Made by a program: the position numbers and the translations under genes. Positions 14,483 through 24,635 of a DNA stretch of 64,000 nt are shown here, piece after piece; within the stretch, counting starts at the first letter, position 1, and the number at the start of each line of letters is the position of its first letter. This DNA is from Magnetospirillum sp902729445 (GTDB lineage: Bacteria; Pseudomonadota; Alphaproteobacteria; Rhodospirillales; Magnetospirillaceae): contig NZ_CACVCE010000006.1 of assembly GCF_902729445.1 (NCBI RefSeq), positions 14,713-78,712 on the forward strand, read 5' to 3'. Below the pieces are notes generated by a model. That model had not been told where the DNA came from and did not search any database. It worked only from the letters and a program-made list of their open reading frames with translations.

Positions 14483-15773
14483 GTCCAACCCGTTCCAGCA
14501 CGGCGGCGAAGAATCCGTCGGTGCCGTGCGAGAACGGGGACAGCCGCAGAGTGGGCTGGTCGACCGGGCATTCGGTGCCGACCAGTTCGGACCACAGGCC
14601 GGGCACGGGCACCAGCTTGAAATCCGGGTGGCTGTCCAGGAAGGCCTCGATTTGGCTTTCGTTCTCGTCGGGCAGGATCGAGCAGGTGGCATAGATCAGC
14701 CGCCCGCCGGCCTTCACCAATCGCGCGGCGCTGGCCAGGATCACCCTTTGGCTGTCCACCAGTTCGGCCAGATCGGTGGTGGTCAGGTTCCACTTGGCGT
14801 CGGGGTTGCGCCGCCAGGTGCCGGTGCCGGTGCAGGGCGCATCGACCAGCACGCGGTCGTAGGACCCGGCCGAGCGCTTGATCCATTTGTCGGCGGCGCC
14901 CGAAATCACCCGGCGGGTGACGTTGTGCACGCCGGCCCGGCGCAAGCGGTCGGCCGCCTTGTCGACCCGCCATTCGGCGACGTCGCAGGCGACCAGCCGG
15001 CCCTTGTTTTCCATCTGGGCGGCGATCGCCAGGGTCTTGCCGCCGGCGCCGGCGCAATAATCGCACACCGCCATGCCCGGTCGGGCATCGGTCAGCAGCG
15101 CCACCAATTGCGAGCCCTCGTCCTGGATCTCGACCAGGCCGGTGCGCCACGCCTGCAACTGCACCATCGGCGCCCGCGCGGTCAGGCGCAGGCCCAGCGG
15201 CGACCAGCGGGTGGGTTCGGCCTTGATTTGCTCGGCGGCCAGGCTGGCGATGGCCGCGCCCCGGTCGCCCTTCAGGCTGTTGACCCGCAAATCCAGCGGC
15301 GCCTCGTCGCGCATGGTGCCGACCTGGGCGGCCAGATCGCTGCCCCACAGCGCTTCCAATTTCGGCGTCAGCCATTCGGGGAACTCGCCCCTGACCCAGG
15401 CCGGCTGGTCGCGGTGGAACAGGTCGCAGCCCTTCAGGCGCTCCATCAGGCGCTTTTCCTCGCGGCCGGGCGGCGGCGCCGAATGGGCACCCTGGAACAG
15501 CGCGGGCTCCAGGCTTTGGCCCTCGAAGGCCAGGTCGGCCAGCACGCGGGCGCGGGCCTCGGCCGGATGCTCCAGGCGCTCCAGCCACCAATCGATGCGG
15601 GCCTTGCGGCGCAGCACCCGCCAGACCGTGTCGGCGACGGCGCGGCGATCCTTGGCGCCGATATAGCGGCGGTTCTTGAAGAAGAACGACGCCACCTGGT
15701 CGGCGGGCCGGGTCTCGGATTCGATGGTGGCCAGCAGCTCGATGGCGGCGGCGATACGGGCTGCTGGTGTCAC
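14466..15773 (-). CDS. RsmB/NOP-family rRNA (cytosine-C5) methyltransferase
   Basis: 435 residues. An N-terminal NusB-like RNA-binding helical domain is followed by a Rossmann methyltransferase domain. SAM motif VCDYCAGAGGKTLAIAAQM; motif IV DAPCTGTGTWRRNPDAKW with one catalytic Cys; motif VI YATCSILPDENESQ with the second. This Cys pair is diagnostic of the m5C RNA methyltransferases acting on 16S or tRNA; the exact target cannot be read from sequence. The start is 6 bp from the guaB stop (15780), so it is probably cotranscribed behind guaB. Confidence 0.93.
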   Translation of the reverse strand: MTPAARIAAAIELLATIESETRPADQVASFFFKNRRYIGAKDRRAVADTVWRVLRRKARIDWWLERLEHPAEARARVLADLAFEGQSLEPALFQGAHSAPPPGREEKRLMERLKGCDLFHRDQPAWVRGEFPEWLTPKLEALWGSDLAAQVGTMRDEAPLDLRVNSLKGDRGAAIASLAAEQIKAEPTRWSPLGLRLTARAPMVQLQAWRTGLVEIQDEGSQLVALLTDARPGMAVCDYCAGAGGKTLAIAAQMENKGRLVACDVAEWRVDKAADRLRRAGVHNVTRRVISGAADKWIKRSAGSYDRVLVDAPCTGTGTWRRNPDAKWNLTTTDLAELVDSQRVILASAARLVKAGGRLIYATCSILPDENESQIEAFLDSHPDFKLVPVPGLWSELVGTECPVDQPTLRLSPFSHGTDGFFAAVLERVGPTSGS

Positions 15774-15779
15774 CTGCCG

Positions 15780-17240
15780 CTACTCGCTTTTATAGTTCGG
15801 CGCTTCCTTGGTGATCGACACGTCGTGGACGTGGCTTTCACGCAGGCCCGCCGAGGTGATGCGGCGGAAGGTGCAGCGGGTCTGCATTTCCGGGATGGTA
15901 CGGTTGCCGGTATAGCCCATGCCGGCGCGCAGGCCGCCCACCATCTGGTGGATGACCGTGCCGACCGGACCCTTATAGGGAACGCGGCCTTCGACGCCTT
16001 CGGGGACCAGCTTCAGCTTGTCGTTGACGTCGGCCTGGAAATAGCGGTCGGCCGAGCCGCGCGCCATCGCCCCGATCGAGCCCATGCCGCGATAGGATTT
16101 GTACGACCGGCCCTGGAACAGGAACACCTCGCCCGGGCTTTCCTCGGTGCCGGCGAACAAGGACCCGATCATCACGCAATCGGCCCCGGCGGCGATGGCC
16201 TTCGAGATGTCGCCGGAATATTTGATGCCGCCGTCGGCGATCAGGCAGATGCCGGCCTTGCGGGTGACTTCGGCCACTTCCATCACCGCCGACAATTGCG
16301 GCACGCCGACGCCGGCGACCATGCGGGTGGTGCAGATGGTGCCCGGCCCGATGCCGACCTTGACGGCGTCGGCGCCGGCATCGGCCAGGGCCTGGGCGGC
16401 GGCGGCGGTGGCGATGTTGCCGCCGATCACCTGGGCGCGGTCGGACAGGCGCTTGATCTGGCGGACGGTGTCGATGACGCCCTTGGAATGGCCGTGGGCG
16501 GTATCGACGACGATGACGTCGACCTCGGCCTCCAGCAGGGCCTGGGCGCGCTTGATGCCATCGGGGCCGACGCCGGTGGCGGCGGCGACGCGCAGGCGGC
16601 CCTGTTCGTCCTTACAGGCATCAGGGTGGGCCTGGGCCTTCTCGATGTCCTTGACGGTGACCAGGCCGGTGCAGCGATACTCGCCATCGACCACCAGCAG
16701 CTTCTCGATGCGGTGCTGGTGCAGCAGGCGCTTGGCCTCGGTCTTATCGACGCCCTCGCGCACGGTGATCAAGGTGTCCTTGGTCATCAGCTCGGCGACC
16801 GGCTGATGAACGTCCGAGGCGAAGCGGACGTCGCGGTTGGTCAGAATGCCGACCAGGCGGCGCGTGCCGCGCTCGACCACCGGGATACCGGAAATCTTGA
16901 AGTCGGCCATCAGCTTCAGCGCTTCGGCCAGCGGCTGGTCGGGGTGAATGGTCACCGGATTGACCACCATGCCCGACTCGAACTTCTTGACCATGCGGAC
17001 TTCCGAGGCCTGGGCCTGGATGTCGAGATTCTTGTGGATCACGCCGACGCCGCCGGCCTGGGCCAGGGCGATGGCCAGGCGCGATTCGGTGACGGTGTCC
17101 ATGGCCGCCGACACCAGCGGGATGCCCAGCTCGATCGAGCGGGTCAAGCGGGTGCGGGTGTCAACCTGCGTGGGAAGAACGTCTGATTCCGCCGGAACCA
17201 GCAGAACATCGTCGAACGTCAAAGCTTCCTTGATTTCCAT
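15780..17240 (-). CDS. guaB: IMP dehydrogenase
   Basis: 486 residues, the normal bacterial length. It oxidises IMP to XMP with NAD, the committed step of GMP synthesis. Visible features: N-terminal EIKEALTFDDVLLVPAESDV, two CBS domains inserted in the barrel (about 93-210), active-site loop GIGPGTICTTRMVAGVGVPQ with the catalytic Cys, the phosphate site IADGGIKYSGD, and the flap RYFQ near 400. GGAGGT lies just upstream of ATG 17240. The rRNA methyltransferase gene follows with a 6-bp gap. Confidence 0.98.
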   Translation of the reverse strand: MEIKEALTFDDVLLVPAESDVLPTQVDTRTRLTRSIELGIPLVSAAMDTVTESRLAIALAQAGGVGVIHKNLDIQAQASEVRMVKKFESGMVVNPVTIHPDQPLAEALKLMADFKISGIPVVERGTRRLVGILTNRDVRFASDVHQPVAELMTKDTLITVREGVDKTEAKRLLHQHRIEKLLVVDGEYRCTGLVTVKDIEKAQAHPDACKDEQGRLRVAAATGVGPDGIKRAQALLEAEVDVIVVDTAHGHSKGVIDTVRQIKRLSDRAQVIGGNIATAAAAQALADAGADAVKVGIGPGTICTTRMVAGVGVPQLSAVMEVAEVTRKAGICLIADGGIKYSGDISKAIAAGADCVMIGSLFAGTEESPGEVFLFQGRSYKSYRGMGSIGAMARGSADRYFQADVNDKLKLVPEGVEGRVPYKGPVGTVIHQMVGGLRAGMGYTGNRTIPEMQTRCTFRRITSAGLRESHVHDVSITKEAPNYKSE

Positions 17241-17380
17241 GTCACCTCCGGCCGGCGCGTGAAACCGCTCTAATAGCAGCTATGCCCTCGGGTGTGCAAC
17301 GGAGTACCCCCCTGTGCGTGGCATCTGTGCTATGCTTTTTGGCAAGAGCGCACGTTCAACGCTCGCGAGGGGAGGTTGCC

Positions 17381-17722
17381 ATGCGTTCCTCCGATACCTG
17401 GGTGTGTGTGGCCGACGGTTCGCGCGCATCCTTCTTCCGCTGCGATGGGCCCCGGCACGATCTGGAGCCGGTGATGGGCTACGGCGTTCCCGCCGACGGC
17501 CGCCCATTCCTGGGCCGGGTCGCCGGCCAGTTGGACCGCGCCGCCCGCACCCGTTTGTTCGAGCATCTGGTGCTGGTCGGCCCCCAATCTGTGCTGTCGG
17601 CCCTTCAAGGGCAGATGACGCCCGACACCAGGCAATTGGTGGTGGGCGAGGTCGATCGCGATTTGATAAGGACCACACCGCGCGAATTGACCACCTGCCT
17701 GCGCGACTGGCTGCCGCATTAG
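17381..17722 (+). CDS. Host attachment protein family (baeRF-like)
   Basis: 113 residues from ATG 17381, chosen because GGGGAGG is 6 nt upstream; a longer frame to 17282 has no signal. It begins WVCVADGSRASFFRC, continues with FLGRVAGQLDRAA and LFEHLVLVGPQSVLSALQGQ, and ends EVDRDLIRTTPRELTTCL. That order is typical of proteins annotated as required for attachment to host cells, related by fold to archaeal release factor 1/eRF1 family members; a role in bacterial free-living physiology is unknown. It is followed by a long inverted repeat separating it from a convergent gene. Confidence 0.8.
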   Translation: MRSSDTWVCVADGSRASFFRCDGPRHDLEPVMGYGVPADGRPFLGRVAGQLDRAARTRLFEHLVLVGPQSVLSALQGQMTPDTRQLVVGEVDRDLIRTTPRELTTCLRDWLPH

Positions 17723-17840
17723 GCGCGAAGCGCGGCCCGTGCCGGGCTGCTCAGTCGCCGCTCGGGCTTTTTCTACCACCGCCTTAAGCCCGGCGGCGTT
17801 TGAGCCGGCCCGGCACGGGCATGCGCCCCGCGCCTAATCC
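17722..17840. repeat. Long inverted repeat between convergent genes
   Basis: The arms GCCCGTGCCGGGC (17736-17748) and GCCCGGCACGGGC (17808-17820) are exact reverse complements, and nested inner arms (about 17756-17770 CGCCGCTCGGGCTTTT and 17785-17798 AAGCCCGGCGGCG) continue the stem to a short loop around 17771-17784. A related sequence occurs at 45215-45292. Both lie between convergent genes, so it may serve as a bidirectional terminator or as a repeated palindromic element. Confidence 0.55.
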
Positions 17841-17844
17841 GCGC

Positions 17845-18675
17845 TCACCCTGACTTCTGCAGCAGGCGGGCGATTTCGACGAAGAACGGTCCCAGCAATT
17901 TGTCGGGAGCCAGGTTCCAGCGCCGGGTGAAGGCGCGGATACGGTCGGATGCAAACGTGTCCAGCTTGAGGCTGGCGTAAAGCGCGTCGAACAGCCGGCC
18001 CATATGGCCTTCGGTGAAGGCGAACTTGGCGCGCTCTTCCGCCTTCAGGGCGACGAACGAGGTCGAGCCGGTCGAGACCGCACTGGGATTGGCGTTCAGC
18101 ACCACCAGGAACCAGTCGCGGCGAGCGTCGAAGCGGGTGAAGCTTTTGGTGACCAGCACCAGCACCTGTTCCAGGATCAATCCGGCCTCGGGGTCCTCGT
18201 GCAGGGCGTCCCAGGCGACCATGCCGTCATCGCCGCGATGGGCGGTGGCCAGCGCCTTGGCTCGCTGGCGCAGTTGCTCGTGCGCCTCTTCACCGATCAT
18301 CATGCGCACCGCCGACAGGAATTGCGGCAGCCGCTTGCGCTCGATTCCCGACGGCGTGTCCAGCAGGGCGGCGATCGGGTGCACCACCATGCGGCCCAGC
18401 GGGTCGCGGCGCTGCCGCTCGATGGCGATGCGGTTGAAGACGTCCTCGCAGGTCCGGGTCTGCTGGTAATAGACCGTCGCCAGCGGGCCGCCGGCTCCCA
18501 GGATCGCCTGGGCGATCCGTTCGACGTCGGCCACCGCCACCTGGCCGTCGATGGCGATTTCGCGCACCAGATCAAGCAGGGCCCGCACGGCGACCCCGCT
18601 GACATGGCGGCAATGTTGGCCTTCGGGGGCTTCCGGCCCTTTCGGCTCGTCTTCGGTTTCGGCTTCCTCGGCCAC
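17845..18675 (-). CDS. Conserved hypothetical protein, soluble, helical
   Basis: 276 residues; the first 20 are acidic and low complexity (EEAETEDEPKGPEAPEG), the rest helical and soluble with no membrane segment. Recognisable patches: RMVVHPIAALLDTPSGIERK, HRGDDGMVAWDALHEDPEAG and FVEIARLLQKSG. I do not recognise a domain. It stands alone between a host-attachment-family gene and a cytochrome gene; no operon partners on the same strand within 100 bp. Confidence 0.65.
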   Translation of the reverse strand: MAEEAETEDEPKGPEAPEGQHCRHVSGVAVRALLDLVREIAIDGQVAVADVERIAQAILGAGGPLATVYYQQTRTCEDVFNRIAIERQRRDPLGRMVVHPIAALLDTPSGIERKRLPQFLSAVRMMIGEEAHEQLRQRAKALATAHRGDDGMVAWDALHEDPEAGLILEQVLVLVTKSFTRFDARRDWFLVVLNANPSAVSTGSTSFVALKAEERAKFAFTEGHMGRLFDALYASLKLDTFASDRIRAFTRRWNLAPDKLLGPFFVEIARLLQKSG

Positions 18676-18750
18676 GGGCGGCGATCCAGAGAGAACTTGC
18701 GCACAAGCCTACTCTGGGCCGGTGCGCGGCGGAAGTGCCAAAACGCGAAG

Positions 18751-18778
18751 GGCCGGCCCCCTGGCGGAGGCCGGCCCC
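18751..18778 (-). terminator. Probable terminator of the 18798 cytochrome gene
   Basis: GGGCCGGCC at 18751-18759 pairs with GGCCGGCCC at 18769-18777 around a short loop, 20 bp beyond the minus-strand stop, and is followed in the transcript by a weak T tract (CGCGTTTTGG). Confidence 0.5.
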
Positions 18779-18797
18779 GGACTTCTGCGACGCAGGT

Positions 18798-19175
18798 TTA
18801 GTTGTTCTGCGCGCCCTGCTTGATCCACTTGCGGATCAAGTCGCGGTCGCAAGAGGTCAGCTTCTTCTTGCCGTGCGGCATCTGCAGGGATTTGTCGGCC
18901 TTGCCGTCGATCAGCACCATCAGGTTGCTGGTGACGGGGTCGCCGGCCACGATCATCGGACCGTGCTTGGTGCCCTTCATGACGCCTTCATAGGTGGTGA
19001 GGTCCAGGCCGCTTTTCTCGAAGCCATCCTGGCCGGCCTGGTGGCAGGCCACGCAACGGACCTGCAAAATGGGGTGGACGTCCTCGGAGAAGCTCACGGG
19101 GGCTTCCTTGGCGAGGGCGGGCGAGGCGACGGCGAGGGCCAGGGCGGCCAGCGCGGCGGCGCGGAAGGTGATCAT
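18798..19175 (-). CDS. Small periplasmic c-type cytochrome-domain protein
   Basis: 125 residues with signal peptide (AALAALALAVASPALA). A single CVACH haem site at about 41-45 in DVHPILQVRCVACHQAG, then GLDLTTYEGVMKGTKHG and a C-terminal Met-containing SLQMPHGKKKL that could provide the axial ligand. This resembles the C-type cytochrome domain of the planctomycete-cytochrome group (PSCyt1-like). A periplasmic electron-transfer role is inferred. Divergent from trpB. Confidence 0.85.
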   Translation of the reverse strand: MITFRAAALAALALAVASPALAKEAPVSFSEDVHPILQVRCVACHQAGQDGFEKSGLDLTTYEGVMKGTKHGPMIVAGDPVTSNLMVLIDGKADKSLQMPHGKKKLTSCDRDLIRKWIKQGAQNN

Positions 19176-19319
19176 AAGCGGGAACTCCCCATATCCTGTC
19201 TAGTTCAGAAAGTTTGCAACTTAGCGACCGTTTTGGCAATGGCCGGGCTGCTAAAAAATCTCCCCAACCGGCTGTCTTCATGCTTTATTGGCGGCCCTTC
19301 CGGTTGGTTGGATGATGAT

Positions 19320-20542
<1,223 letters not shown>

Positions 20543-20543
<1 letters not shown>

Positions 20544-21364
20544 TGAGCCGTCTTGCCGCCCGCCTGTCGTCCCTGGCCGCCGACAATCGCGCTGGATTGG
20601 TGACCTATGTGATGGGCTTCGATCCCGACCGCGCCACCAGCCAGGCCATCTTCGACGGACTGCCGGCGGCCGGCGCCGACATCATCGAATTCGGCATGCC
20701 GTTCACCGATCCCATGGCCGACGGCCCGGCGATCCAATGGGCGGCCGGCCGCGCGCTGGAAGCCGGCGGCAGCCTTCGCGGCGTCCTTGAGATGGTCGCC
20801 GCCTTCCGAGAAAAGGACGCCGCCACTCCGGTCGTGCTGATGGGTTATTACAATCCCGTCTATGCCTGGGGGCCGGAAAAGTTCTGCGCCGACGCGGCCC
20901 GGGCCGGGGTGGATGGCCTGATCCTGGTCGATCTGCCGCCGGAAGAAGCCGACGAATTGCTGCCCGCTTGCCGGGCCAACGATATCGACTTCATCTTCCT
21001 GACCACGCCGACCAGCGACGATGCCCGCCTGCCGGTGATCGTCGGCAACGCCTCGGGCTTTGTTTACTACGTCTCGATCGCCGGCATCACGGGCACCGCC
21101 TCGGCCTCGAACCAGGCCATCGGTGACGCGGTGGCGCGGATCAAGGGCCATACCAGCCTGCCGGTCTGCGTCGGCTTCGGCATCAAGACGCCCGAGCAGG
21201 CCGCCGACGTGGCGCGTCTGGCCGATGGCGTAGTGGTCGGCTCGGCCATCGTCGCCGCCGCCGACGAAGCCAAGAAGGCAGGCGCCGACCCGGTGGCCGC
21301 GGCCCTGGGCCTGGTCGCCAAGCTGGCCGAAGGCGTGCGGGGCGCGCGCAGGCCGGCGTCATGA
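20543..21364 (+). CDS. trpA: Tryptophan synthase alpha chain
   Basis: 273 residues, TIM barrel releasing indole from indole-glycerol phosphate and channelling it to TrpB. Catalytic Glu in DIIEFGMPFTDPMADGP, Asp in DGLILVDLPPEEA, and the phosphate site VGFGIKTPEQA are all present. Its stop codon abuts the left inverted repeat of the GxxExxY cassette, which therefore separates trpA from accD. Confidence 0.98.
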
Positions 21365-21787
21365 GACACAGATGAACACAGATGAACACCGATGAGCGGG
21401 ATCCGCTGACGGCGGCCGTCCTGGCCGCGGCGTTCGAAGTGTCCAACCAGTTGGGGCATGGCTTTCTCGAGGCGGTGTACCAGCGGGCCTTGCTGAGGGA
21501 ACTCGCTTTACGGGACGTTGCCGTCGAGCGTGAGGTTGCCTTCAAGATCAGGTATAAGGACGCCGAGATCGGGACCTATGTCGCCGATCTGGTTGTGGAT
21601 CGGCGGGTCATTGTGGAACTGAAGGCTGTCGAGGCGCTGTCGCCGTCCCACATGGGGCAGTGTCTCAATTATCTCAGGGCGAGTGGCCTGCGGGTCGGCT
21701 TGGTTTTGAATTTTGGCAGGCCCAAGCTTGAATTCAAACGGCTCGCGCTTTGATCATCATCTGCGTTTATCTGTGTTCATCTGTGTC
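21365..21787. mobile_element. GxxExxY cassette bounded by 31-bp terminal inverted repeats
   Basis: The left repeat (21365-21395) and right repeat (21757-21787) are reverse complements with about four mismatches; both are built on the unit ACACAGATGAAC. The left copy provides the start and first codons of the enclosed gene and the right copy follows 3 bp after its stop. The 423-bp unit sits between trpA and accD, where it interrupts the standard gene order. There is no transposase inside, so if mobile it would need help in trans or be a passively copied element. Confidence 0.6.
21382..21753 (+). CDS. GxxExxY protein
   Basis: 123 residues with the family motif GHGFLEAVY near 27-35 and a PD-(D/E)XK-like core: YVADLVVDRRVIVELKAVEA gives Asp, Glu-x-Lys. 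The group is widespread in bacteria, has no established function, and its fold suggests nuclease ancestry. The start MNTDERD is encoded by the left inverted repeat. It could be translated with the trp-acc transcript. Confidence 0.88.
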   Translation: MNTDERDPLTAAVLAAAFEVSNQLGHGFLEAVYQRALLRELALRDVAVEREVAFKIRYKDAEIGTYVADLVVDRRVIVELKAVEALSPSHMGQCLNYLRASGLRVGLVLNFGRPKLEFKRLAL

Positions 21788-21828
21788 TTGAATTCGATGT
21801 ATCTGACCGTTCGGAAGGTAATCCGCGC

Positions 21829-22743
21829 ATGAACTGGCTGACCAACTACGTCCGACCGAAGCTGCAGGCCCTGGTCCGTCCGAAGGAAGTGCCGGACAAT
21901 CTGTGGCACAAGTGTCCCGGCTGCGGTCACATGATCTTTCACCGCGATCTGGAAAAGGCGCTGAACGTCTGCGGCCATTGCGGCCATCACATGCGCCTGT
22001 CGGTCAAGAAGCGCCTCGAGATGCTGTTCGACGAAGGCCGCTATACCCGCATCGAGCTGCCCAAGATCGCCGACGATCCGCTGAAGTTCCGCGACCAGAA
22101 GCGCTATAGCGACCGCCTGAAGGAAACCCGCGCCAAGACCGGCGAGCACGACGCCATCGTCGTCGCCCACGGCAAGATGGGCGGGCTGGGCGTGGTGATC
22201 GCCGCCTTCAATTTCGATTTCCAGGGCGGCTCGATGGGCGTCGCCGTCGGCGAGGGCATCGTCGCCGCCGCCGAACTGGCGGTGTTGCAGGACGCGCCCT
22301 TGATCGTCATCCCGGCTTCGGGGGGGGCGCGCATGCAGGAAGGCATCCTGTCGCTGATGCAGATGGCCCGGACCACCGTGGCGGTCGACAAGGTCAAGGA
22401 AAAGCGCCTGCCCTATATCGTGCTGCTGACCGACCCCACCACCGGCGGCGTCTCGGCCAGCTTCGCCATGCTGGGCGACATCGCCATCTCGGAACCCGGC
22501 GCGGTGATCGGCTTCGCCGGTGCCCGCGTCATCGAGAACACCATCCGCGAGAAGCTGCCCGAGGGCTTCCAGCGCGCCGAGTACCTGCTGGACAAGGGCA
22601 TGGTCGACATGGTGGTGCCGCGCCGCGACTTGCGCGCCACCCTGGTCCGCGTGCTGTCGCTGTTGAAGAACCGCGCCCCGGCCGGCGATCTGGTCACCCT
22701 GCCGGTCGAGATCGACAACCCCGAGGCGCTGGCCCGCATGTGA
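21829..22743 (+). CDS. accD: Acetyl-CoA carboxylase carboxyltransferase subunit beta
   Basis: 304 residues. An N-terminal four-Cys zinc ribbon, HKCPGCGHMIF and CGHCGHHM, precedes a crotonase-fold carboxyltransferase domain with IPASGGARMQEGILSLMQM and PTTGGVSASFAMLGD. It works with AccA (encoded here at 32622-33575) to make malonyl-CoA. The stop overlaps the folC start by one nucleotide. Close pairing with folC is typical of proteobacteria. Confidence 0.98.
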   Translation: MNWLTNYVRPKLQALVRPKEVPDNLWHKCPGCGHMIFHRDLEKALNVCGHCGHHMRLSVKKRLEMLFDEGRYTRIELPKIADDPLKFRDQKRYSDRLKETRAKTGEHDAIVVAHGKMGGLGVVIAAFNFDFQGGSMGVAVGEGIVAAAELAVLQDAPLIVIPASGGARMQEGILSLMQMARTTVAVDKVKEKRLPYIVLLTDPTTGGVSASFAMLGDIAISEPGAVIGFAGARVIENTIREKLPEGFQRAEYLLDKGMVDMVVPRRDLRATLVRVLSLLKNRAPAGDLVTLPVEIDNPEALARM

Positions 22744-24050
22744 TGGTCGATGCGGTTCTGGACCGGCTGACCCGGCTGCACCCCAAGGTCATCGACCTGT
22801 CGCTCGACCGGGTGCTGACCCTGCTGGACAAGCTGGGCCATCCGCAATTGCGGCTGCCGCCGGTGGTCCATGTCGCCGGCACCAACGGCAAGGGCTCGAC
22901 GGTGGCCTTTCTCAGGGCCTTCGCCGAGGCGGCGGGGCTGCGCGCCCATGTCTATACCTCGCCGCATCTGGTTCGCTTCAACGAACGCATCCGCGTCGCC
23001 GGGCAGTTGCTGGACGACGCCGCCCTGATCGCCCTGCTGGAGGAGATCGAGGCGGTCAATGACGGCGCGCCGATCACCTTCTTCGAGATCACCACGGCGG
23101 CGGCCTTCCTGGCCTTCACCCGCACGCCGGCCGACCTGACCATCCTGGAGACCGGGCTAGGCGGGCGGTTGGACGCGACCAATGTGGTCGAACGTCCGGT
23201 GCTGACCGTGCTGACCCCGATCGCCATGGATCACGAGCAGTTCCTGGGCGGGCGCATCGAAGCCATCGCCGCCGAGAAGGCCGGCATCATGAAGCGCGGC
23301 GTGCCGTGCGTCATCGCCGACCAGGGGCGCAAGGTCATCAAGGTCCTCGAGGCCCGCTCGCTGGAAATCGGCGTGCCGTTGATCCGCGAGGGCAAGGACT
23401 TCTTCCTGCGCGCCACGCCCGACGGCGGCAGCCACTACAAGGGCACCAGCGTCGAATGGACCCTGCCGGCCCCCGGCCTGGCCGGCGCCTTCCAATTGCG
23501 CAATGCGGGCGTCGCCCTGGCCGCCATCGAGCGCCTGAGCCGCACCGAGAAACCGCCGGTGATCCCGGAATTCCCGCCCGCCGCCCTGGCGCTGGGGATG
23601 AAAAGCGTGCACTGGCCGGCCCGCCTGCAGCGCCTGAGCAAGGGGCCGCTGGTCGAGCGTCTGCCGGCCGGCTGGGAGCTGTGGCTGGACGGCGGCCACA
23701 ATCCCCACGCCGCCGAAGCCATCGCGCGCCATGCCCGCTCGTGGCGCGACATGCCGCTGATGGGACTGTTCGGCATGCTGTCGACCAAGGATGTCGATGG
23801 CTATCTGGAACCGCTGGCGGCGCGCTTCCATTCCCTGCGCACCGTCACCATCCCCGGCGAGGCGACCAGCCTGTCGGCCGAGGATGCCGCCGCCGCCGCG
23901 ACCCGGCATTTCTGCATGGACGCCGCCCCGGCCGCGTCGGTCGAGGCGGCGCTGGACGCCCTGGTCGCCAGCCATTCCCACAGCCCGGCCCGCGTGCTGA
24001 TCTGCGGCTCGCTGTACCTGGCCGGCAAGGTGCTGGAACAGAACGGCTGA
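22743..24050 (+). CDS. folC: Folylpolyglutamate synthase / dihydrofolate synthase
   Basis: 435 residues from ATG 22743 (a GTG at 22740 is one codon earlier). Mur-ligase fold: P-loop AGTNGKGSTVAFLRAF, YTSPHLVRFNERI, and GLGGRLDATNVV. It adds glutamate to folates and, in most bacteria, to dihydropteroate. It overlaps accD by one nucleotide, so it is the last gene of the trpBA-accD-folC operon. Confidence 0.97.
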   Translation: MVDAVLDRLTRLHPKVIDLSLDRVLTLLDKLGHPQLRLPPVVHVAGTNGKGSTVAFLRAFAEAAGLRAHVYTSPHLVRFNERIRVAGQLLDDAALIALLEEIEAVNDGAPITFFEITTAAAFLAFTRTPADLTILETGLGGRLDATNVVERPVLTVLTPIAMDHEQFLGGRIEAIAAEKAGIMKRGVPCVIADQGRKVIKVLEARSLEIGVPLIREGKDFFLRATPDGGSHYKGTSVEWTLPAPGLAGAFQLRNAGVALAAIERLSRTEKPPVIPEFPPAALALGMKSVHWPARLQRLSKGPLVERLPAGWELWLDGGHNPHAAEAIARHARSWRDMPLMGLFGMLSTKDVDGYLEPLAARFHSLRTVTIPGEATSLSAEDAAAAATRHFCMDAAPAASVEAALDALVASHSHSPARVLICGSLYLAGKVLEQNG

Positions 24051-24130
24051 GCATCCTGTTTTGTTCTCAATTTATTGATTTAGACGGGTGTCGGTGATAA
24101 GGTCATGCGCGTTAACATCGCGTGTGTGCC

Positions 24131-24565
24131 ATGAATTGTACGCAACTGTCCTTGGCTGTTCTGCTGCTGACCGTCCCGGCCCTGGCTGGGGCGGCGCCCG
24201 AACGTATCCGCGGTCCGGTCGAGGCCGAGGTGCTGACGGTCAAGGATGGCGACACCATCGCCGTGCGCGCCCACATCTGGCCCGGCCATTATGTCGAGGT
24301 GGCGGTCCGTCTGGCCGGCATCGACACCCCCGAAATCCGGGGCAAGTGTGACCGCGAACGCGATTTGGCACAAAAGGCGCGCGACAGCCTGGCGCAATGG
24401 ACCGCTTCGGGCCGCGTGCTGCTGACCGACGTCACCTACGACAAGTATGGCGGCCGCGCCGTGGCCAAGGTGGGCACCGACGACGGCAGCGACGTTGCCT
24501 CCCGCCTGATCCAGGCCGGCTTGGCCTATCCCTATGAAGGCCGCACCAAGCAGGGGTGGTGCTGA
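24131..24565 (+). CDS. Secreted thermonuclease-like (SNase) protein
   Basis: 144 residues from ATG 24131 with a signal peptide (LSLAVLLLTVPALAGA). SNase OB-fold: VEAEVLTVKDGDTIAVRA, then VRLAGIDTPEIRGKCDRER and DVTYDKYGGRAVAKV. The catalytic Asp-Arg-Glu pattern is recognisable (DGDT, R of VRLAGIDTPE, Glu of PEIRG region), though exact residues need alignment. The tail is short and lacks a domain beyond the nuclease. Probably periplasmic or exported. Confidence 0.85.
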   Translation: MNCTQLSLAVLLLTVPALAGAAPERIRGPVEAEVLTVKDGDTIAVRAHIWPGHYVEVAVRLAGIDTPEIRGKCDRERDLAQKARDSLAQWTASGRVLLTDVTYDKYGGRAVAKVGTDDGSDVASRLIQAGLAYPYEGRTKQGWC

Positions 24566-24635
24566 CGACGACCCTGCGCTTGTAGGCGCGCAAAGGGTGT
24601 GGCACGATAATTTGCCGCATCCAGGGGGTGGCGCT

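Noticed and set aside
14526..17186. Plus-strand open frame of 886 codons opposite the methyltransferase and guaB
   Set aside because: Antisense to two certain genes; composition is Gly/Ala/His/Gln-rich as expected of the shadow frame.
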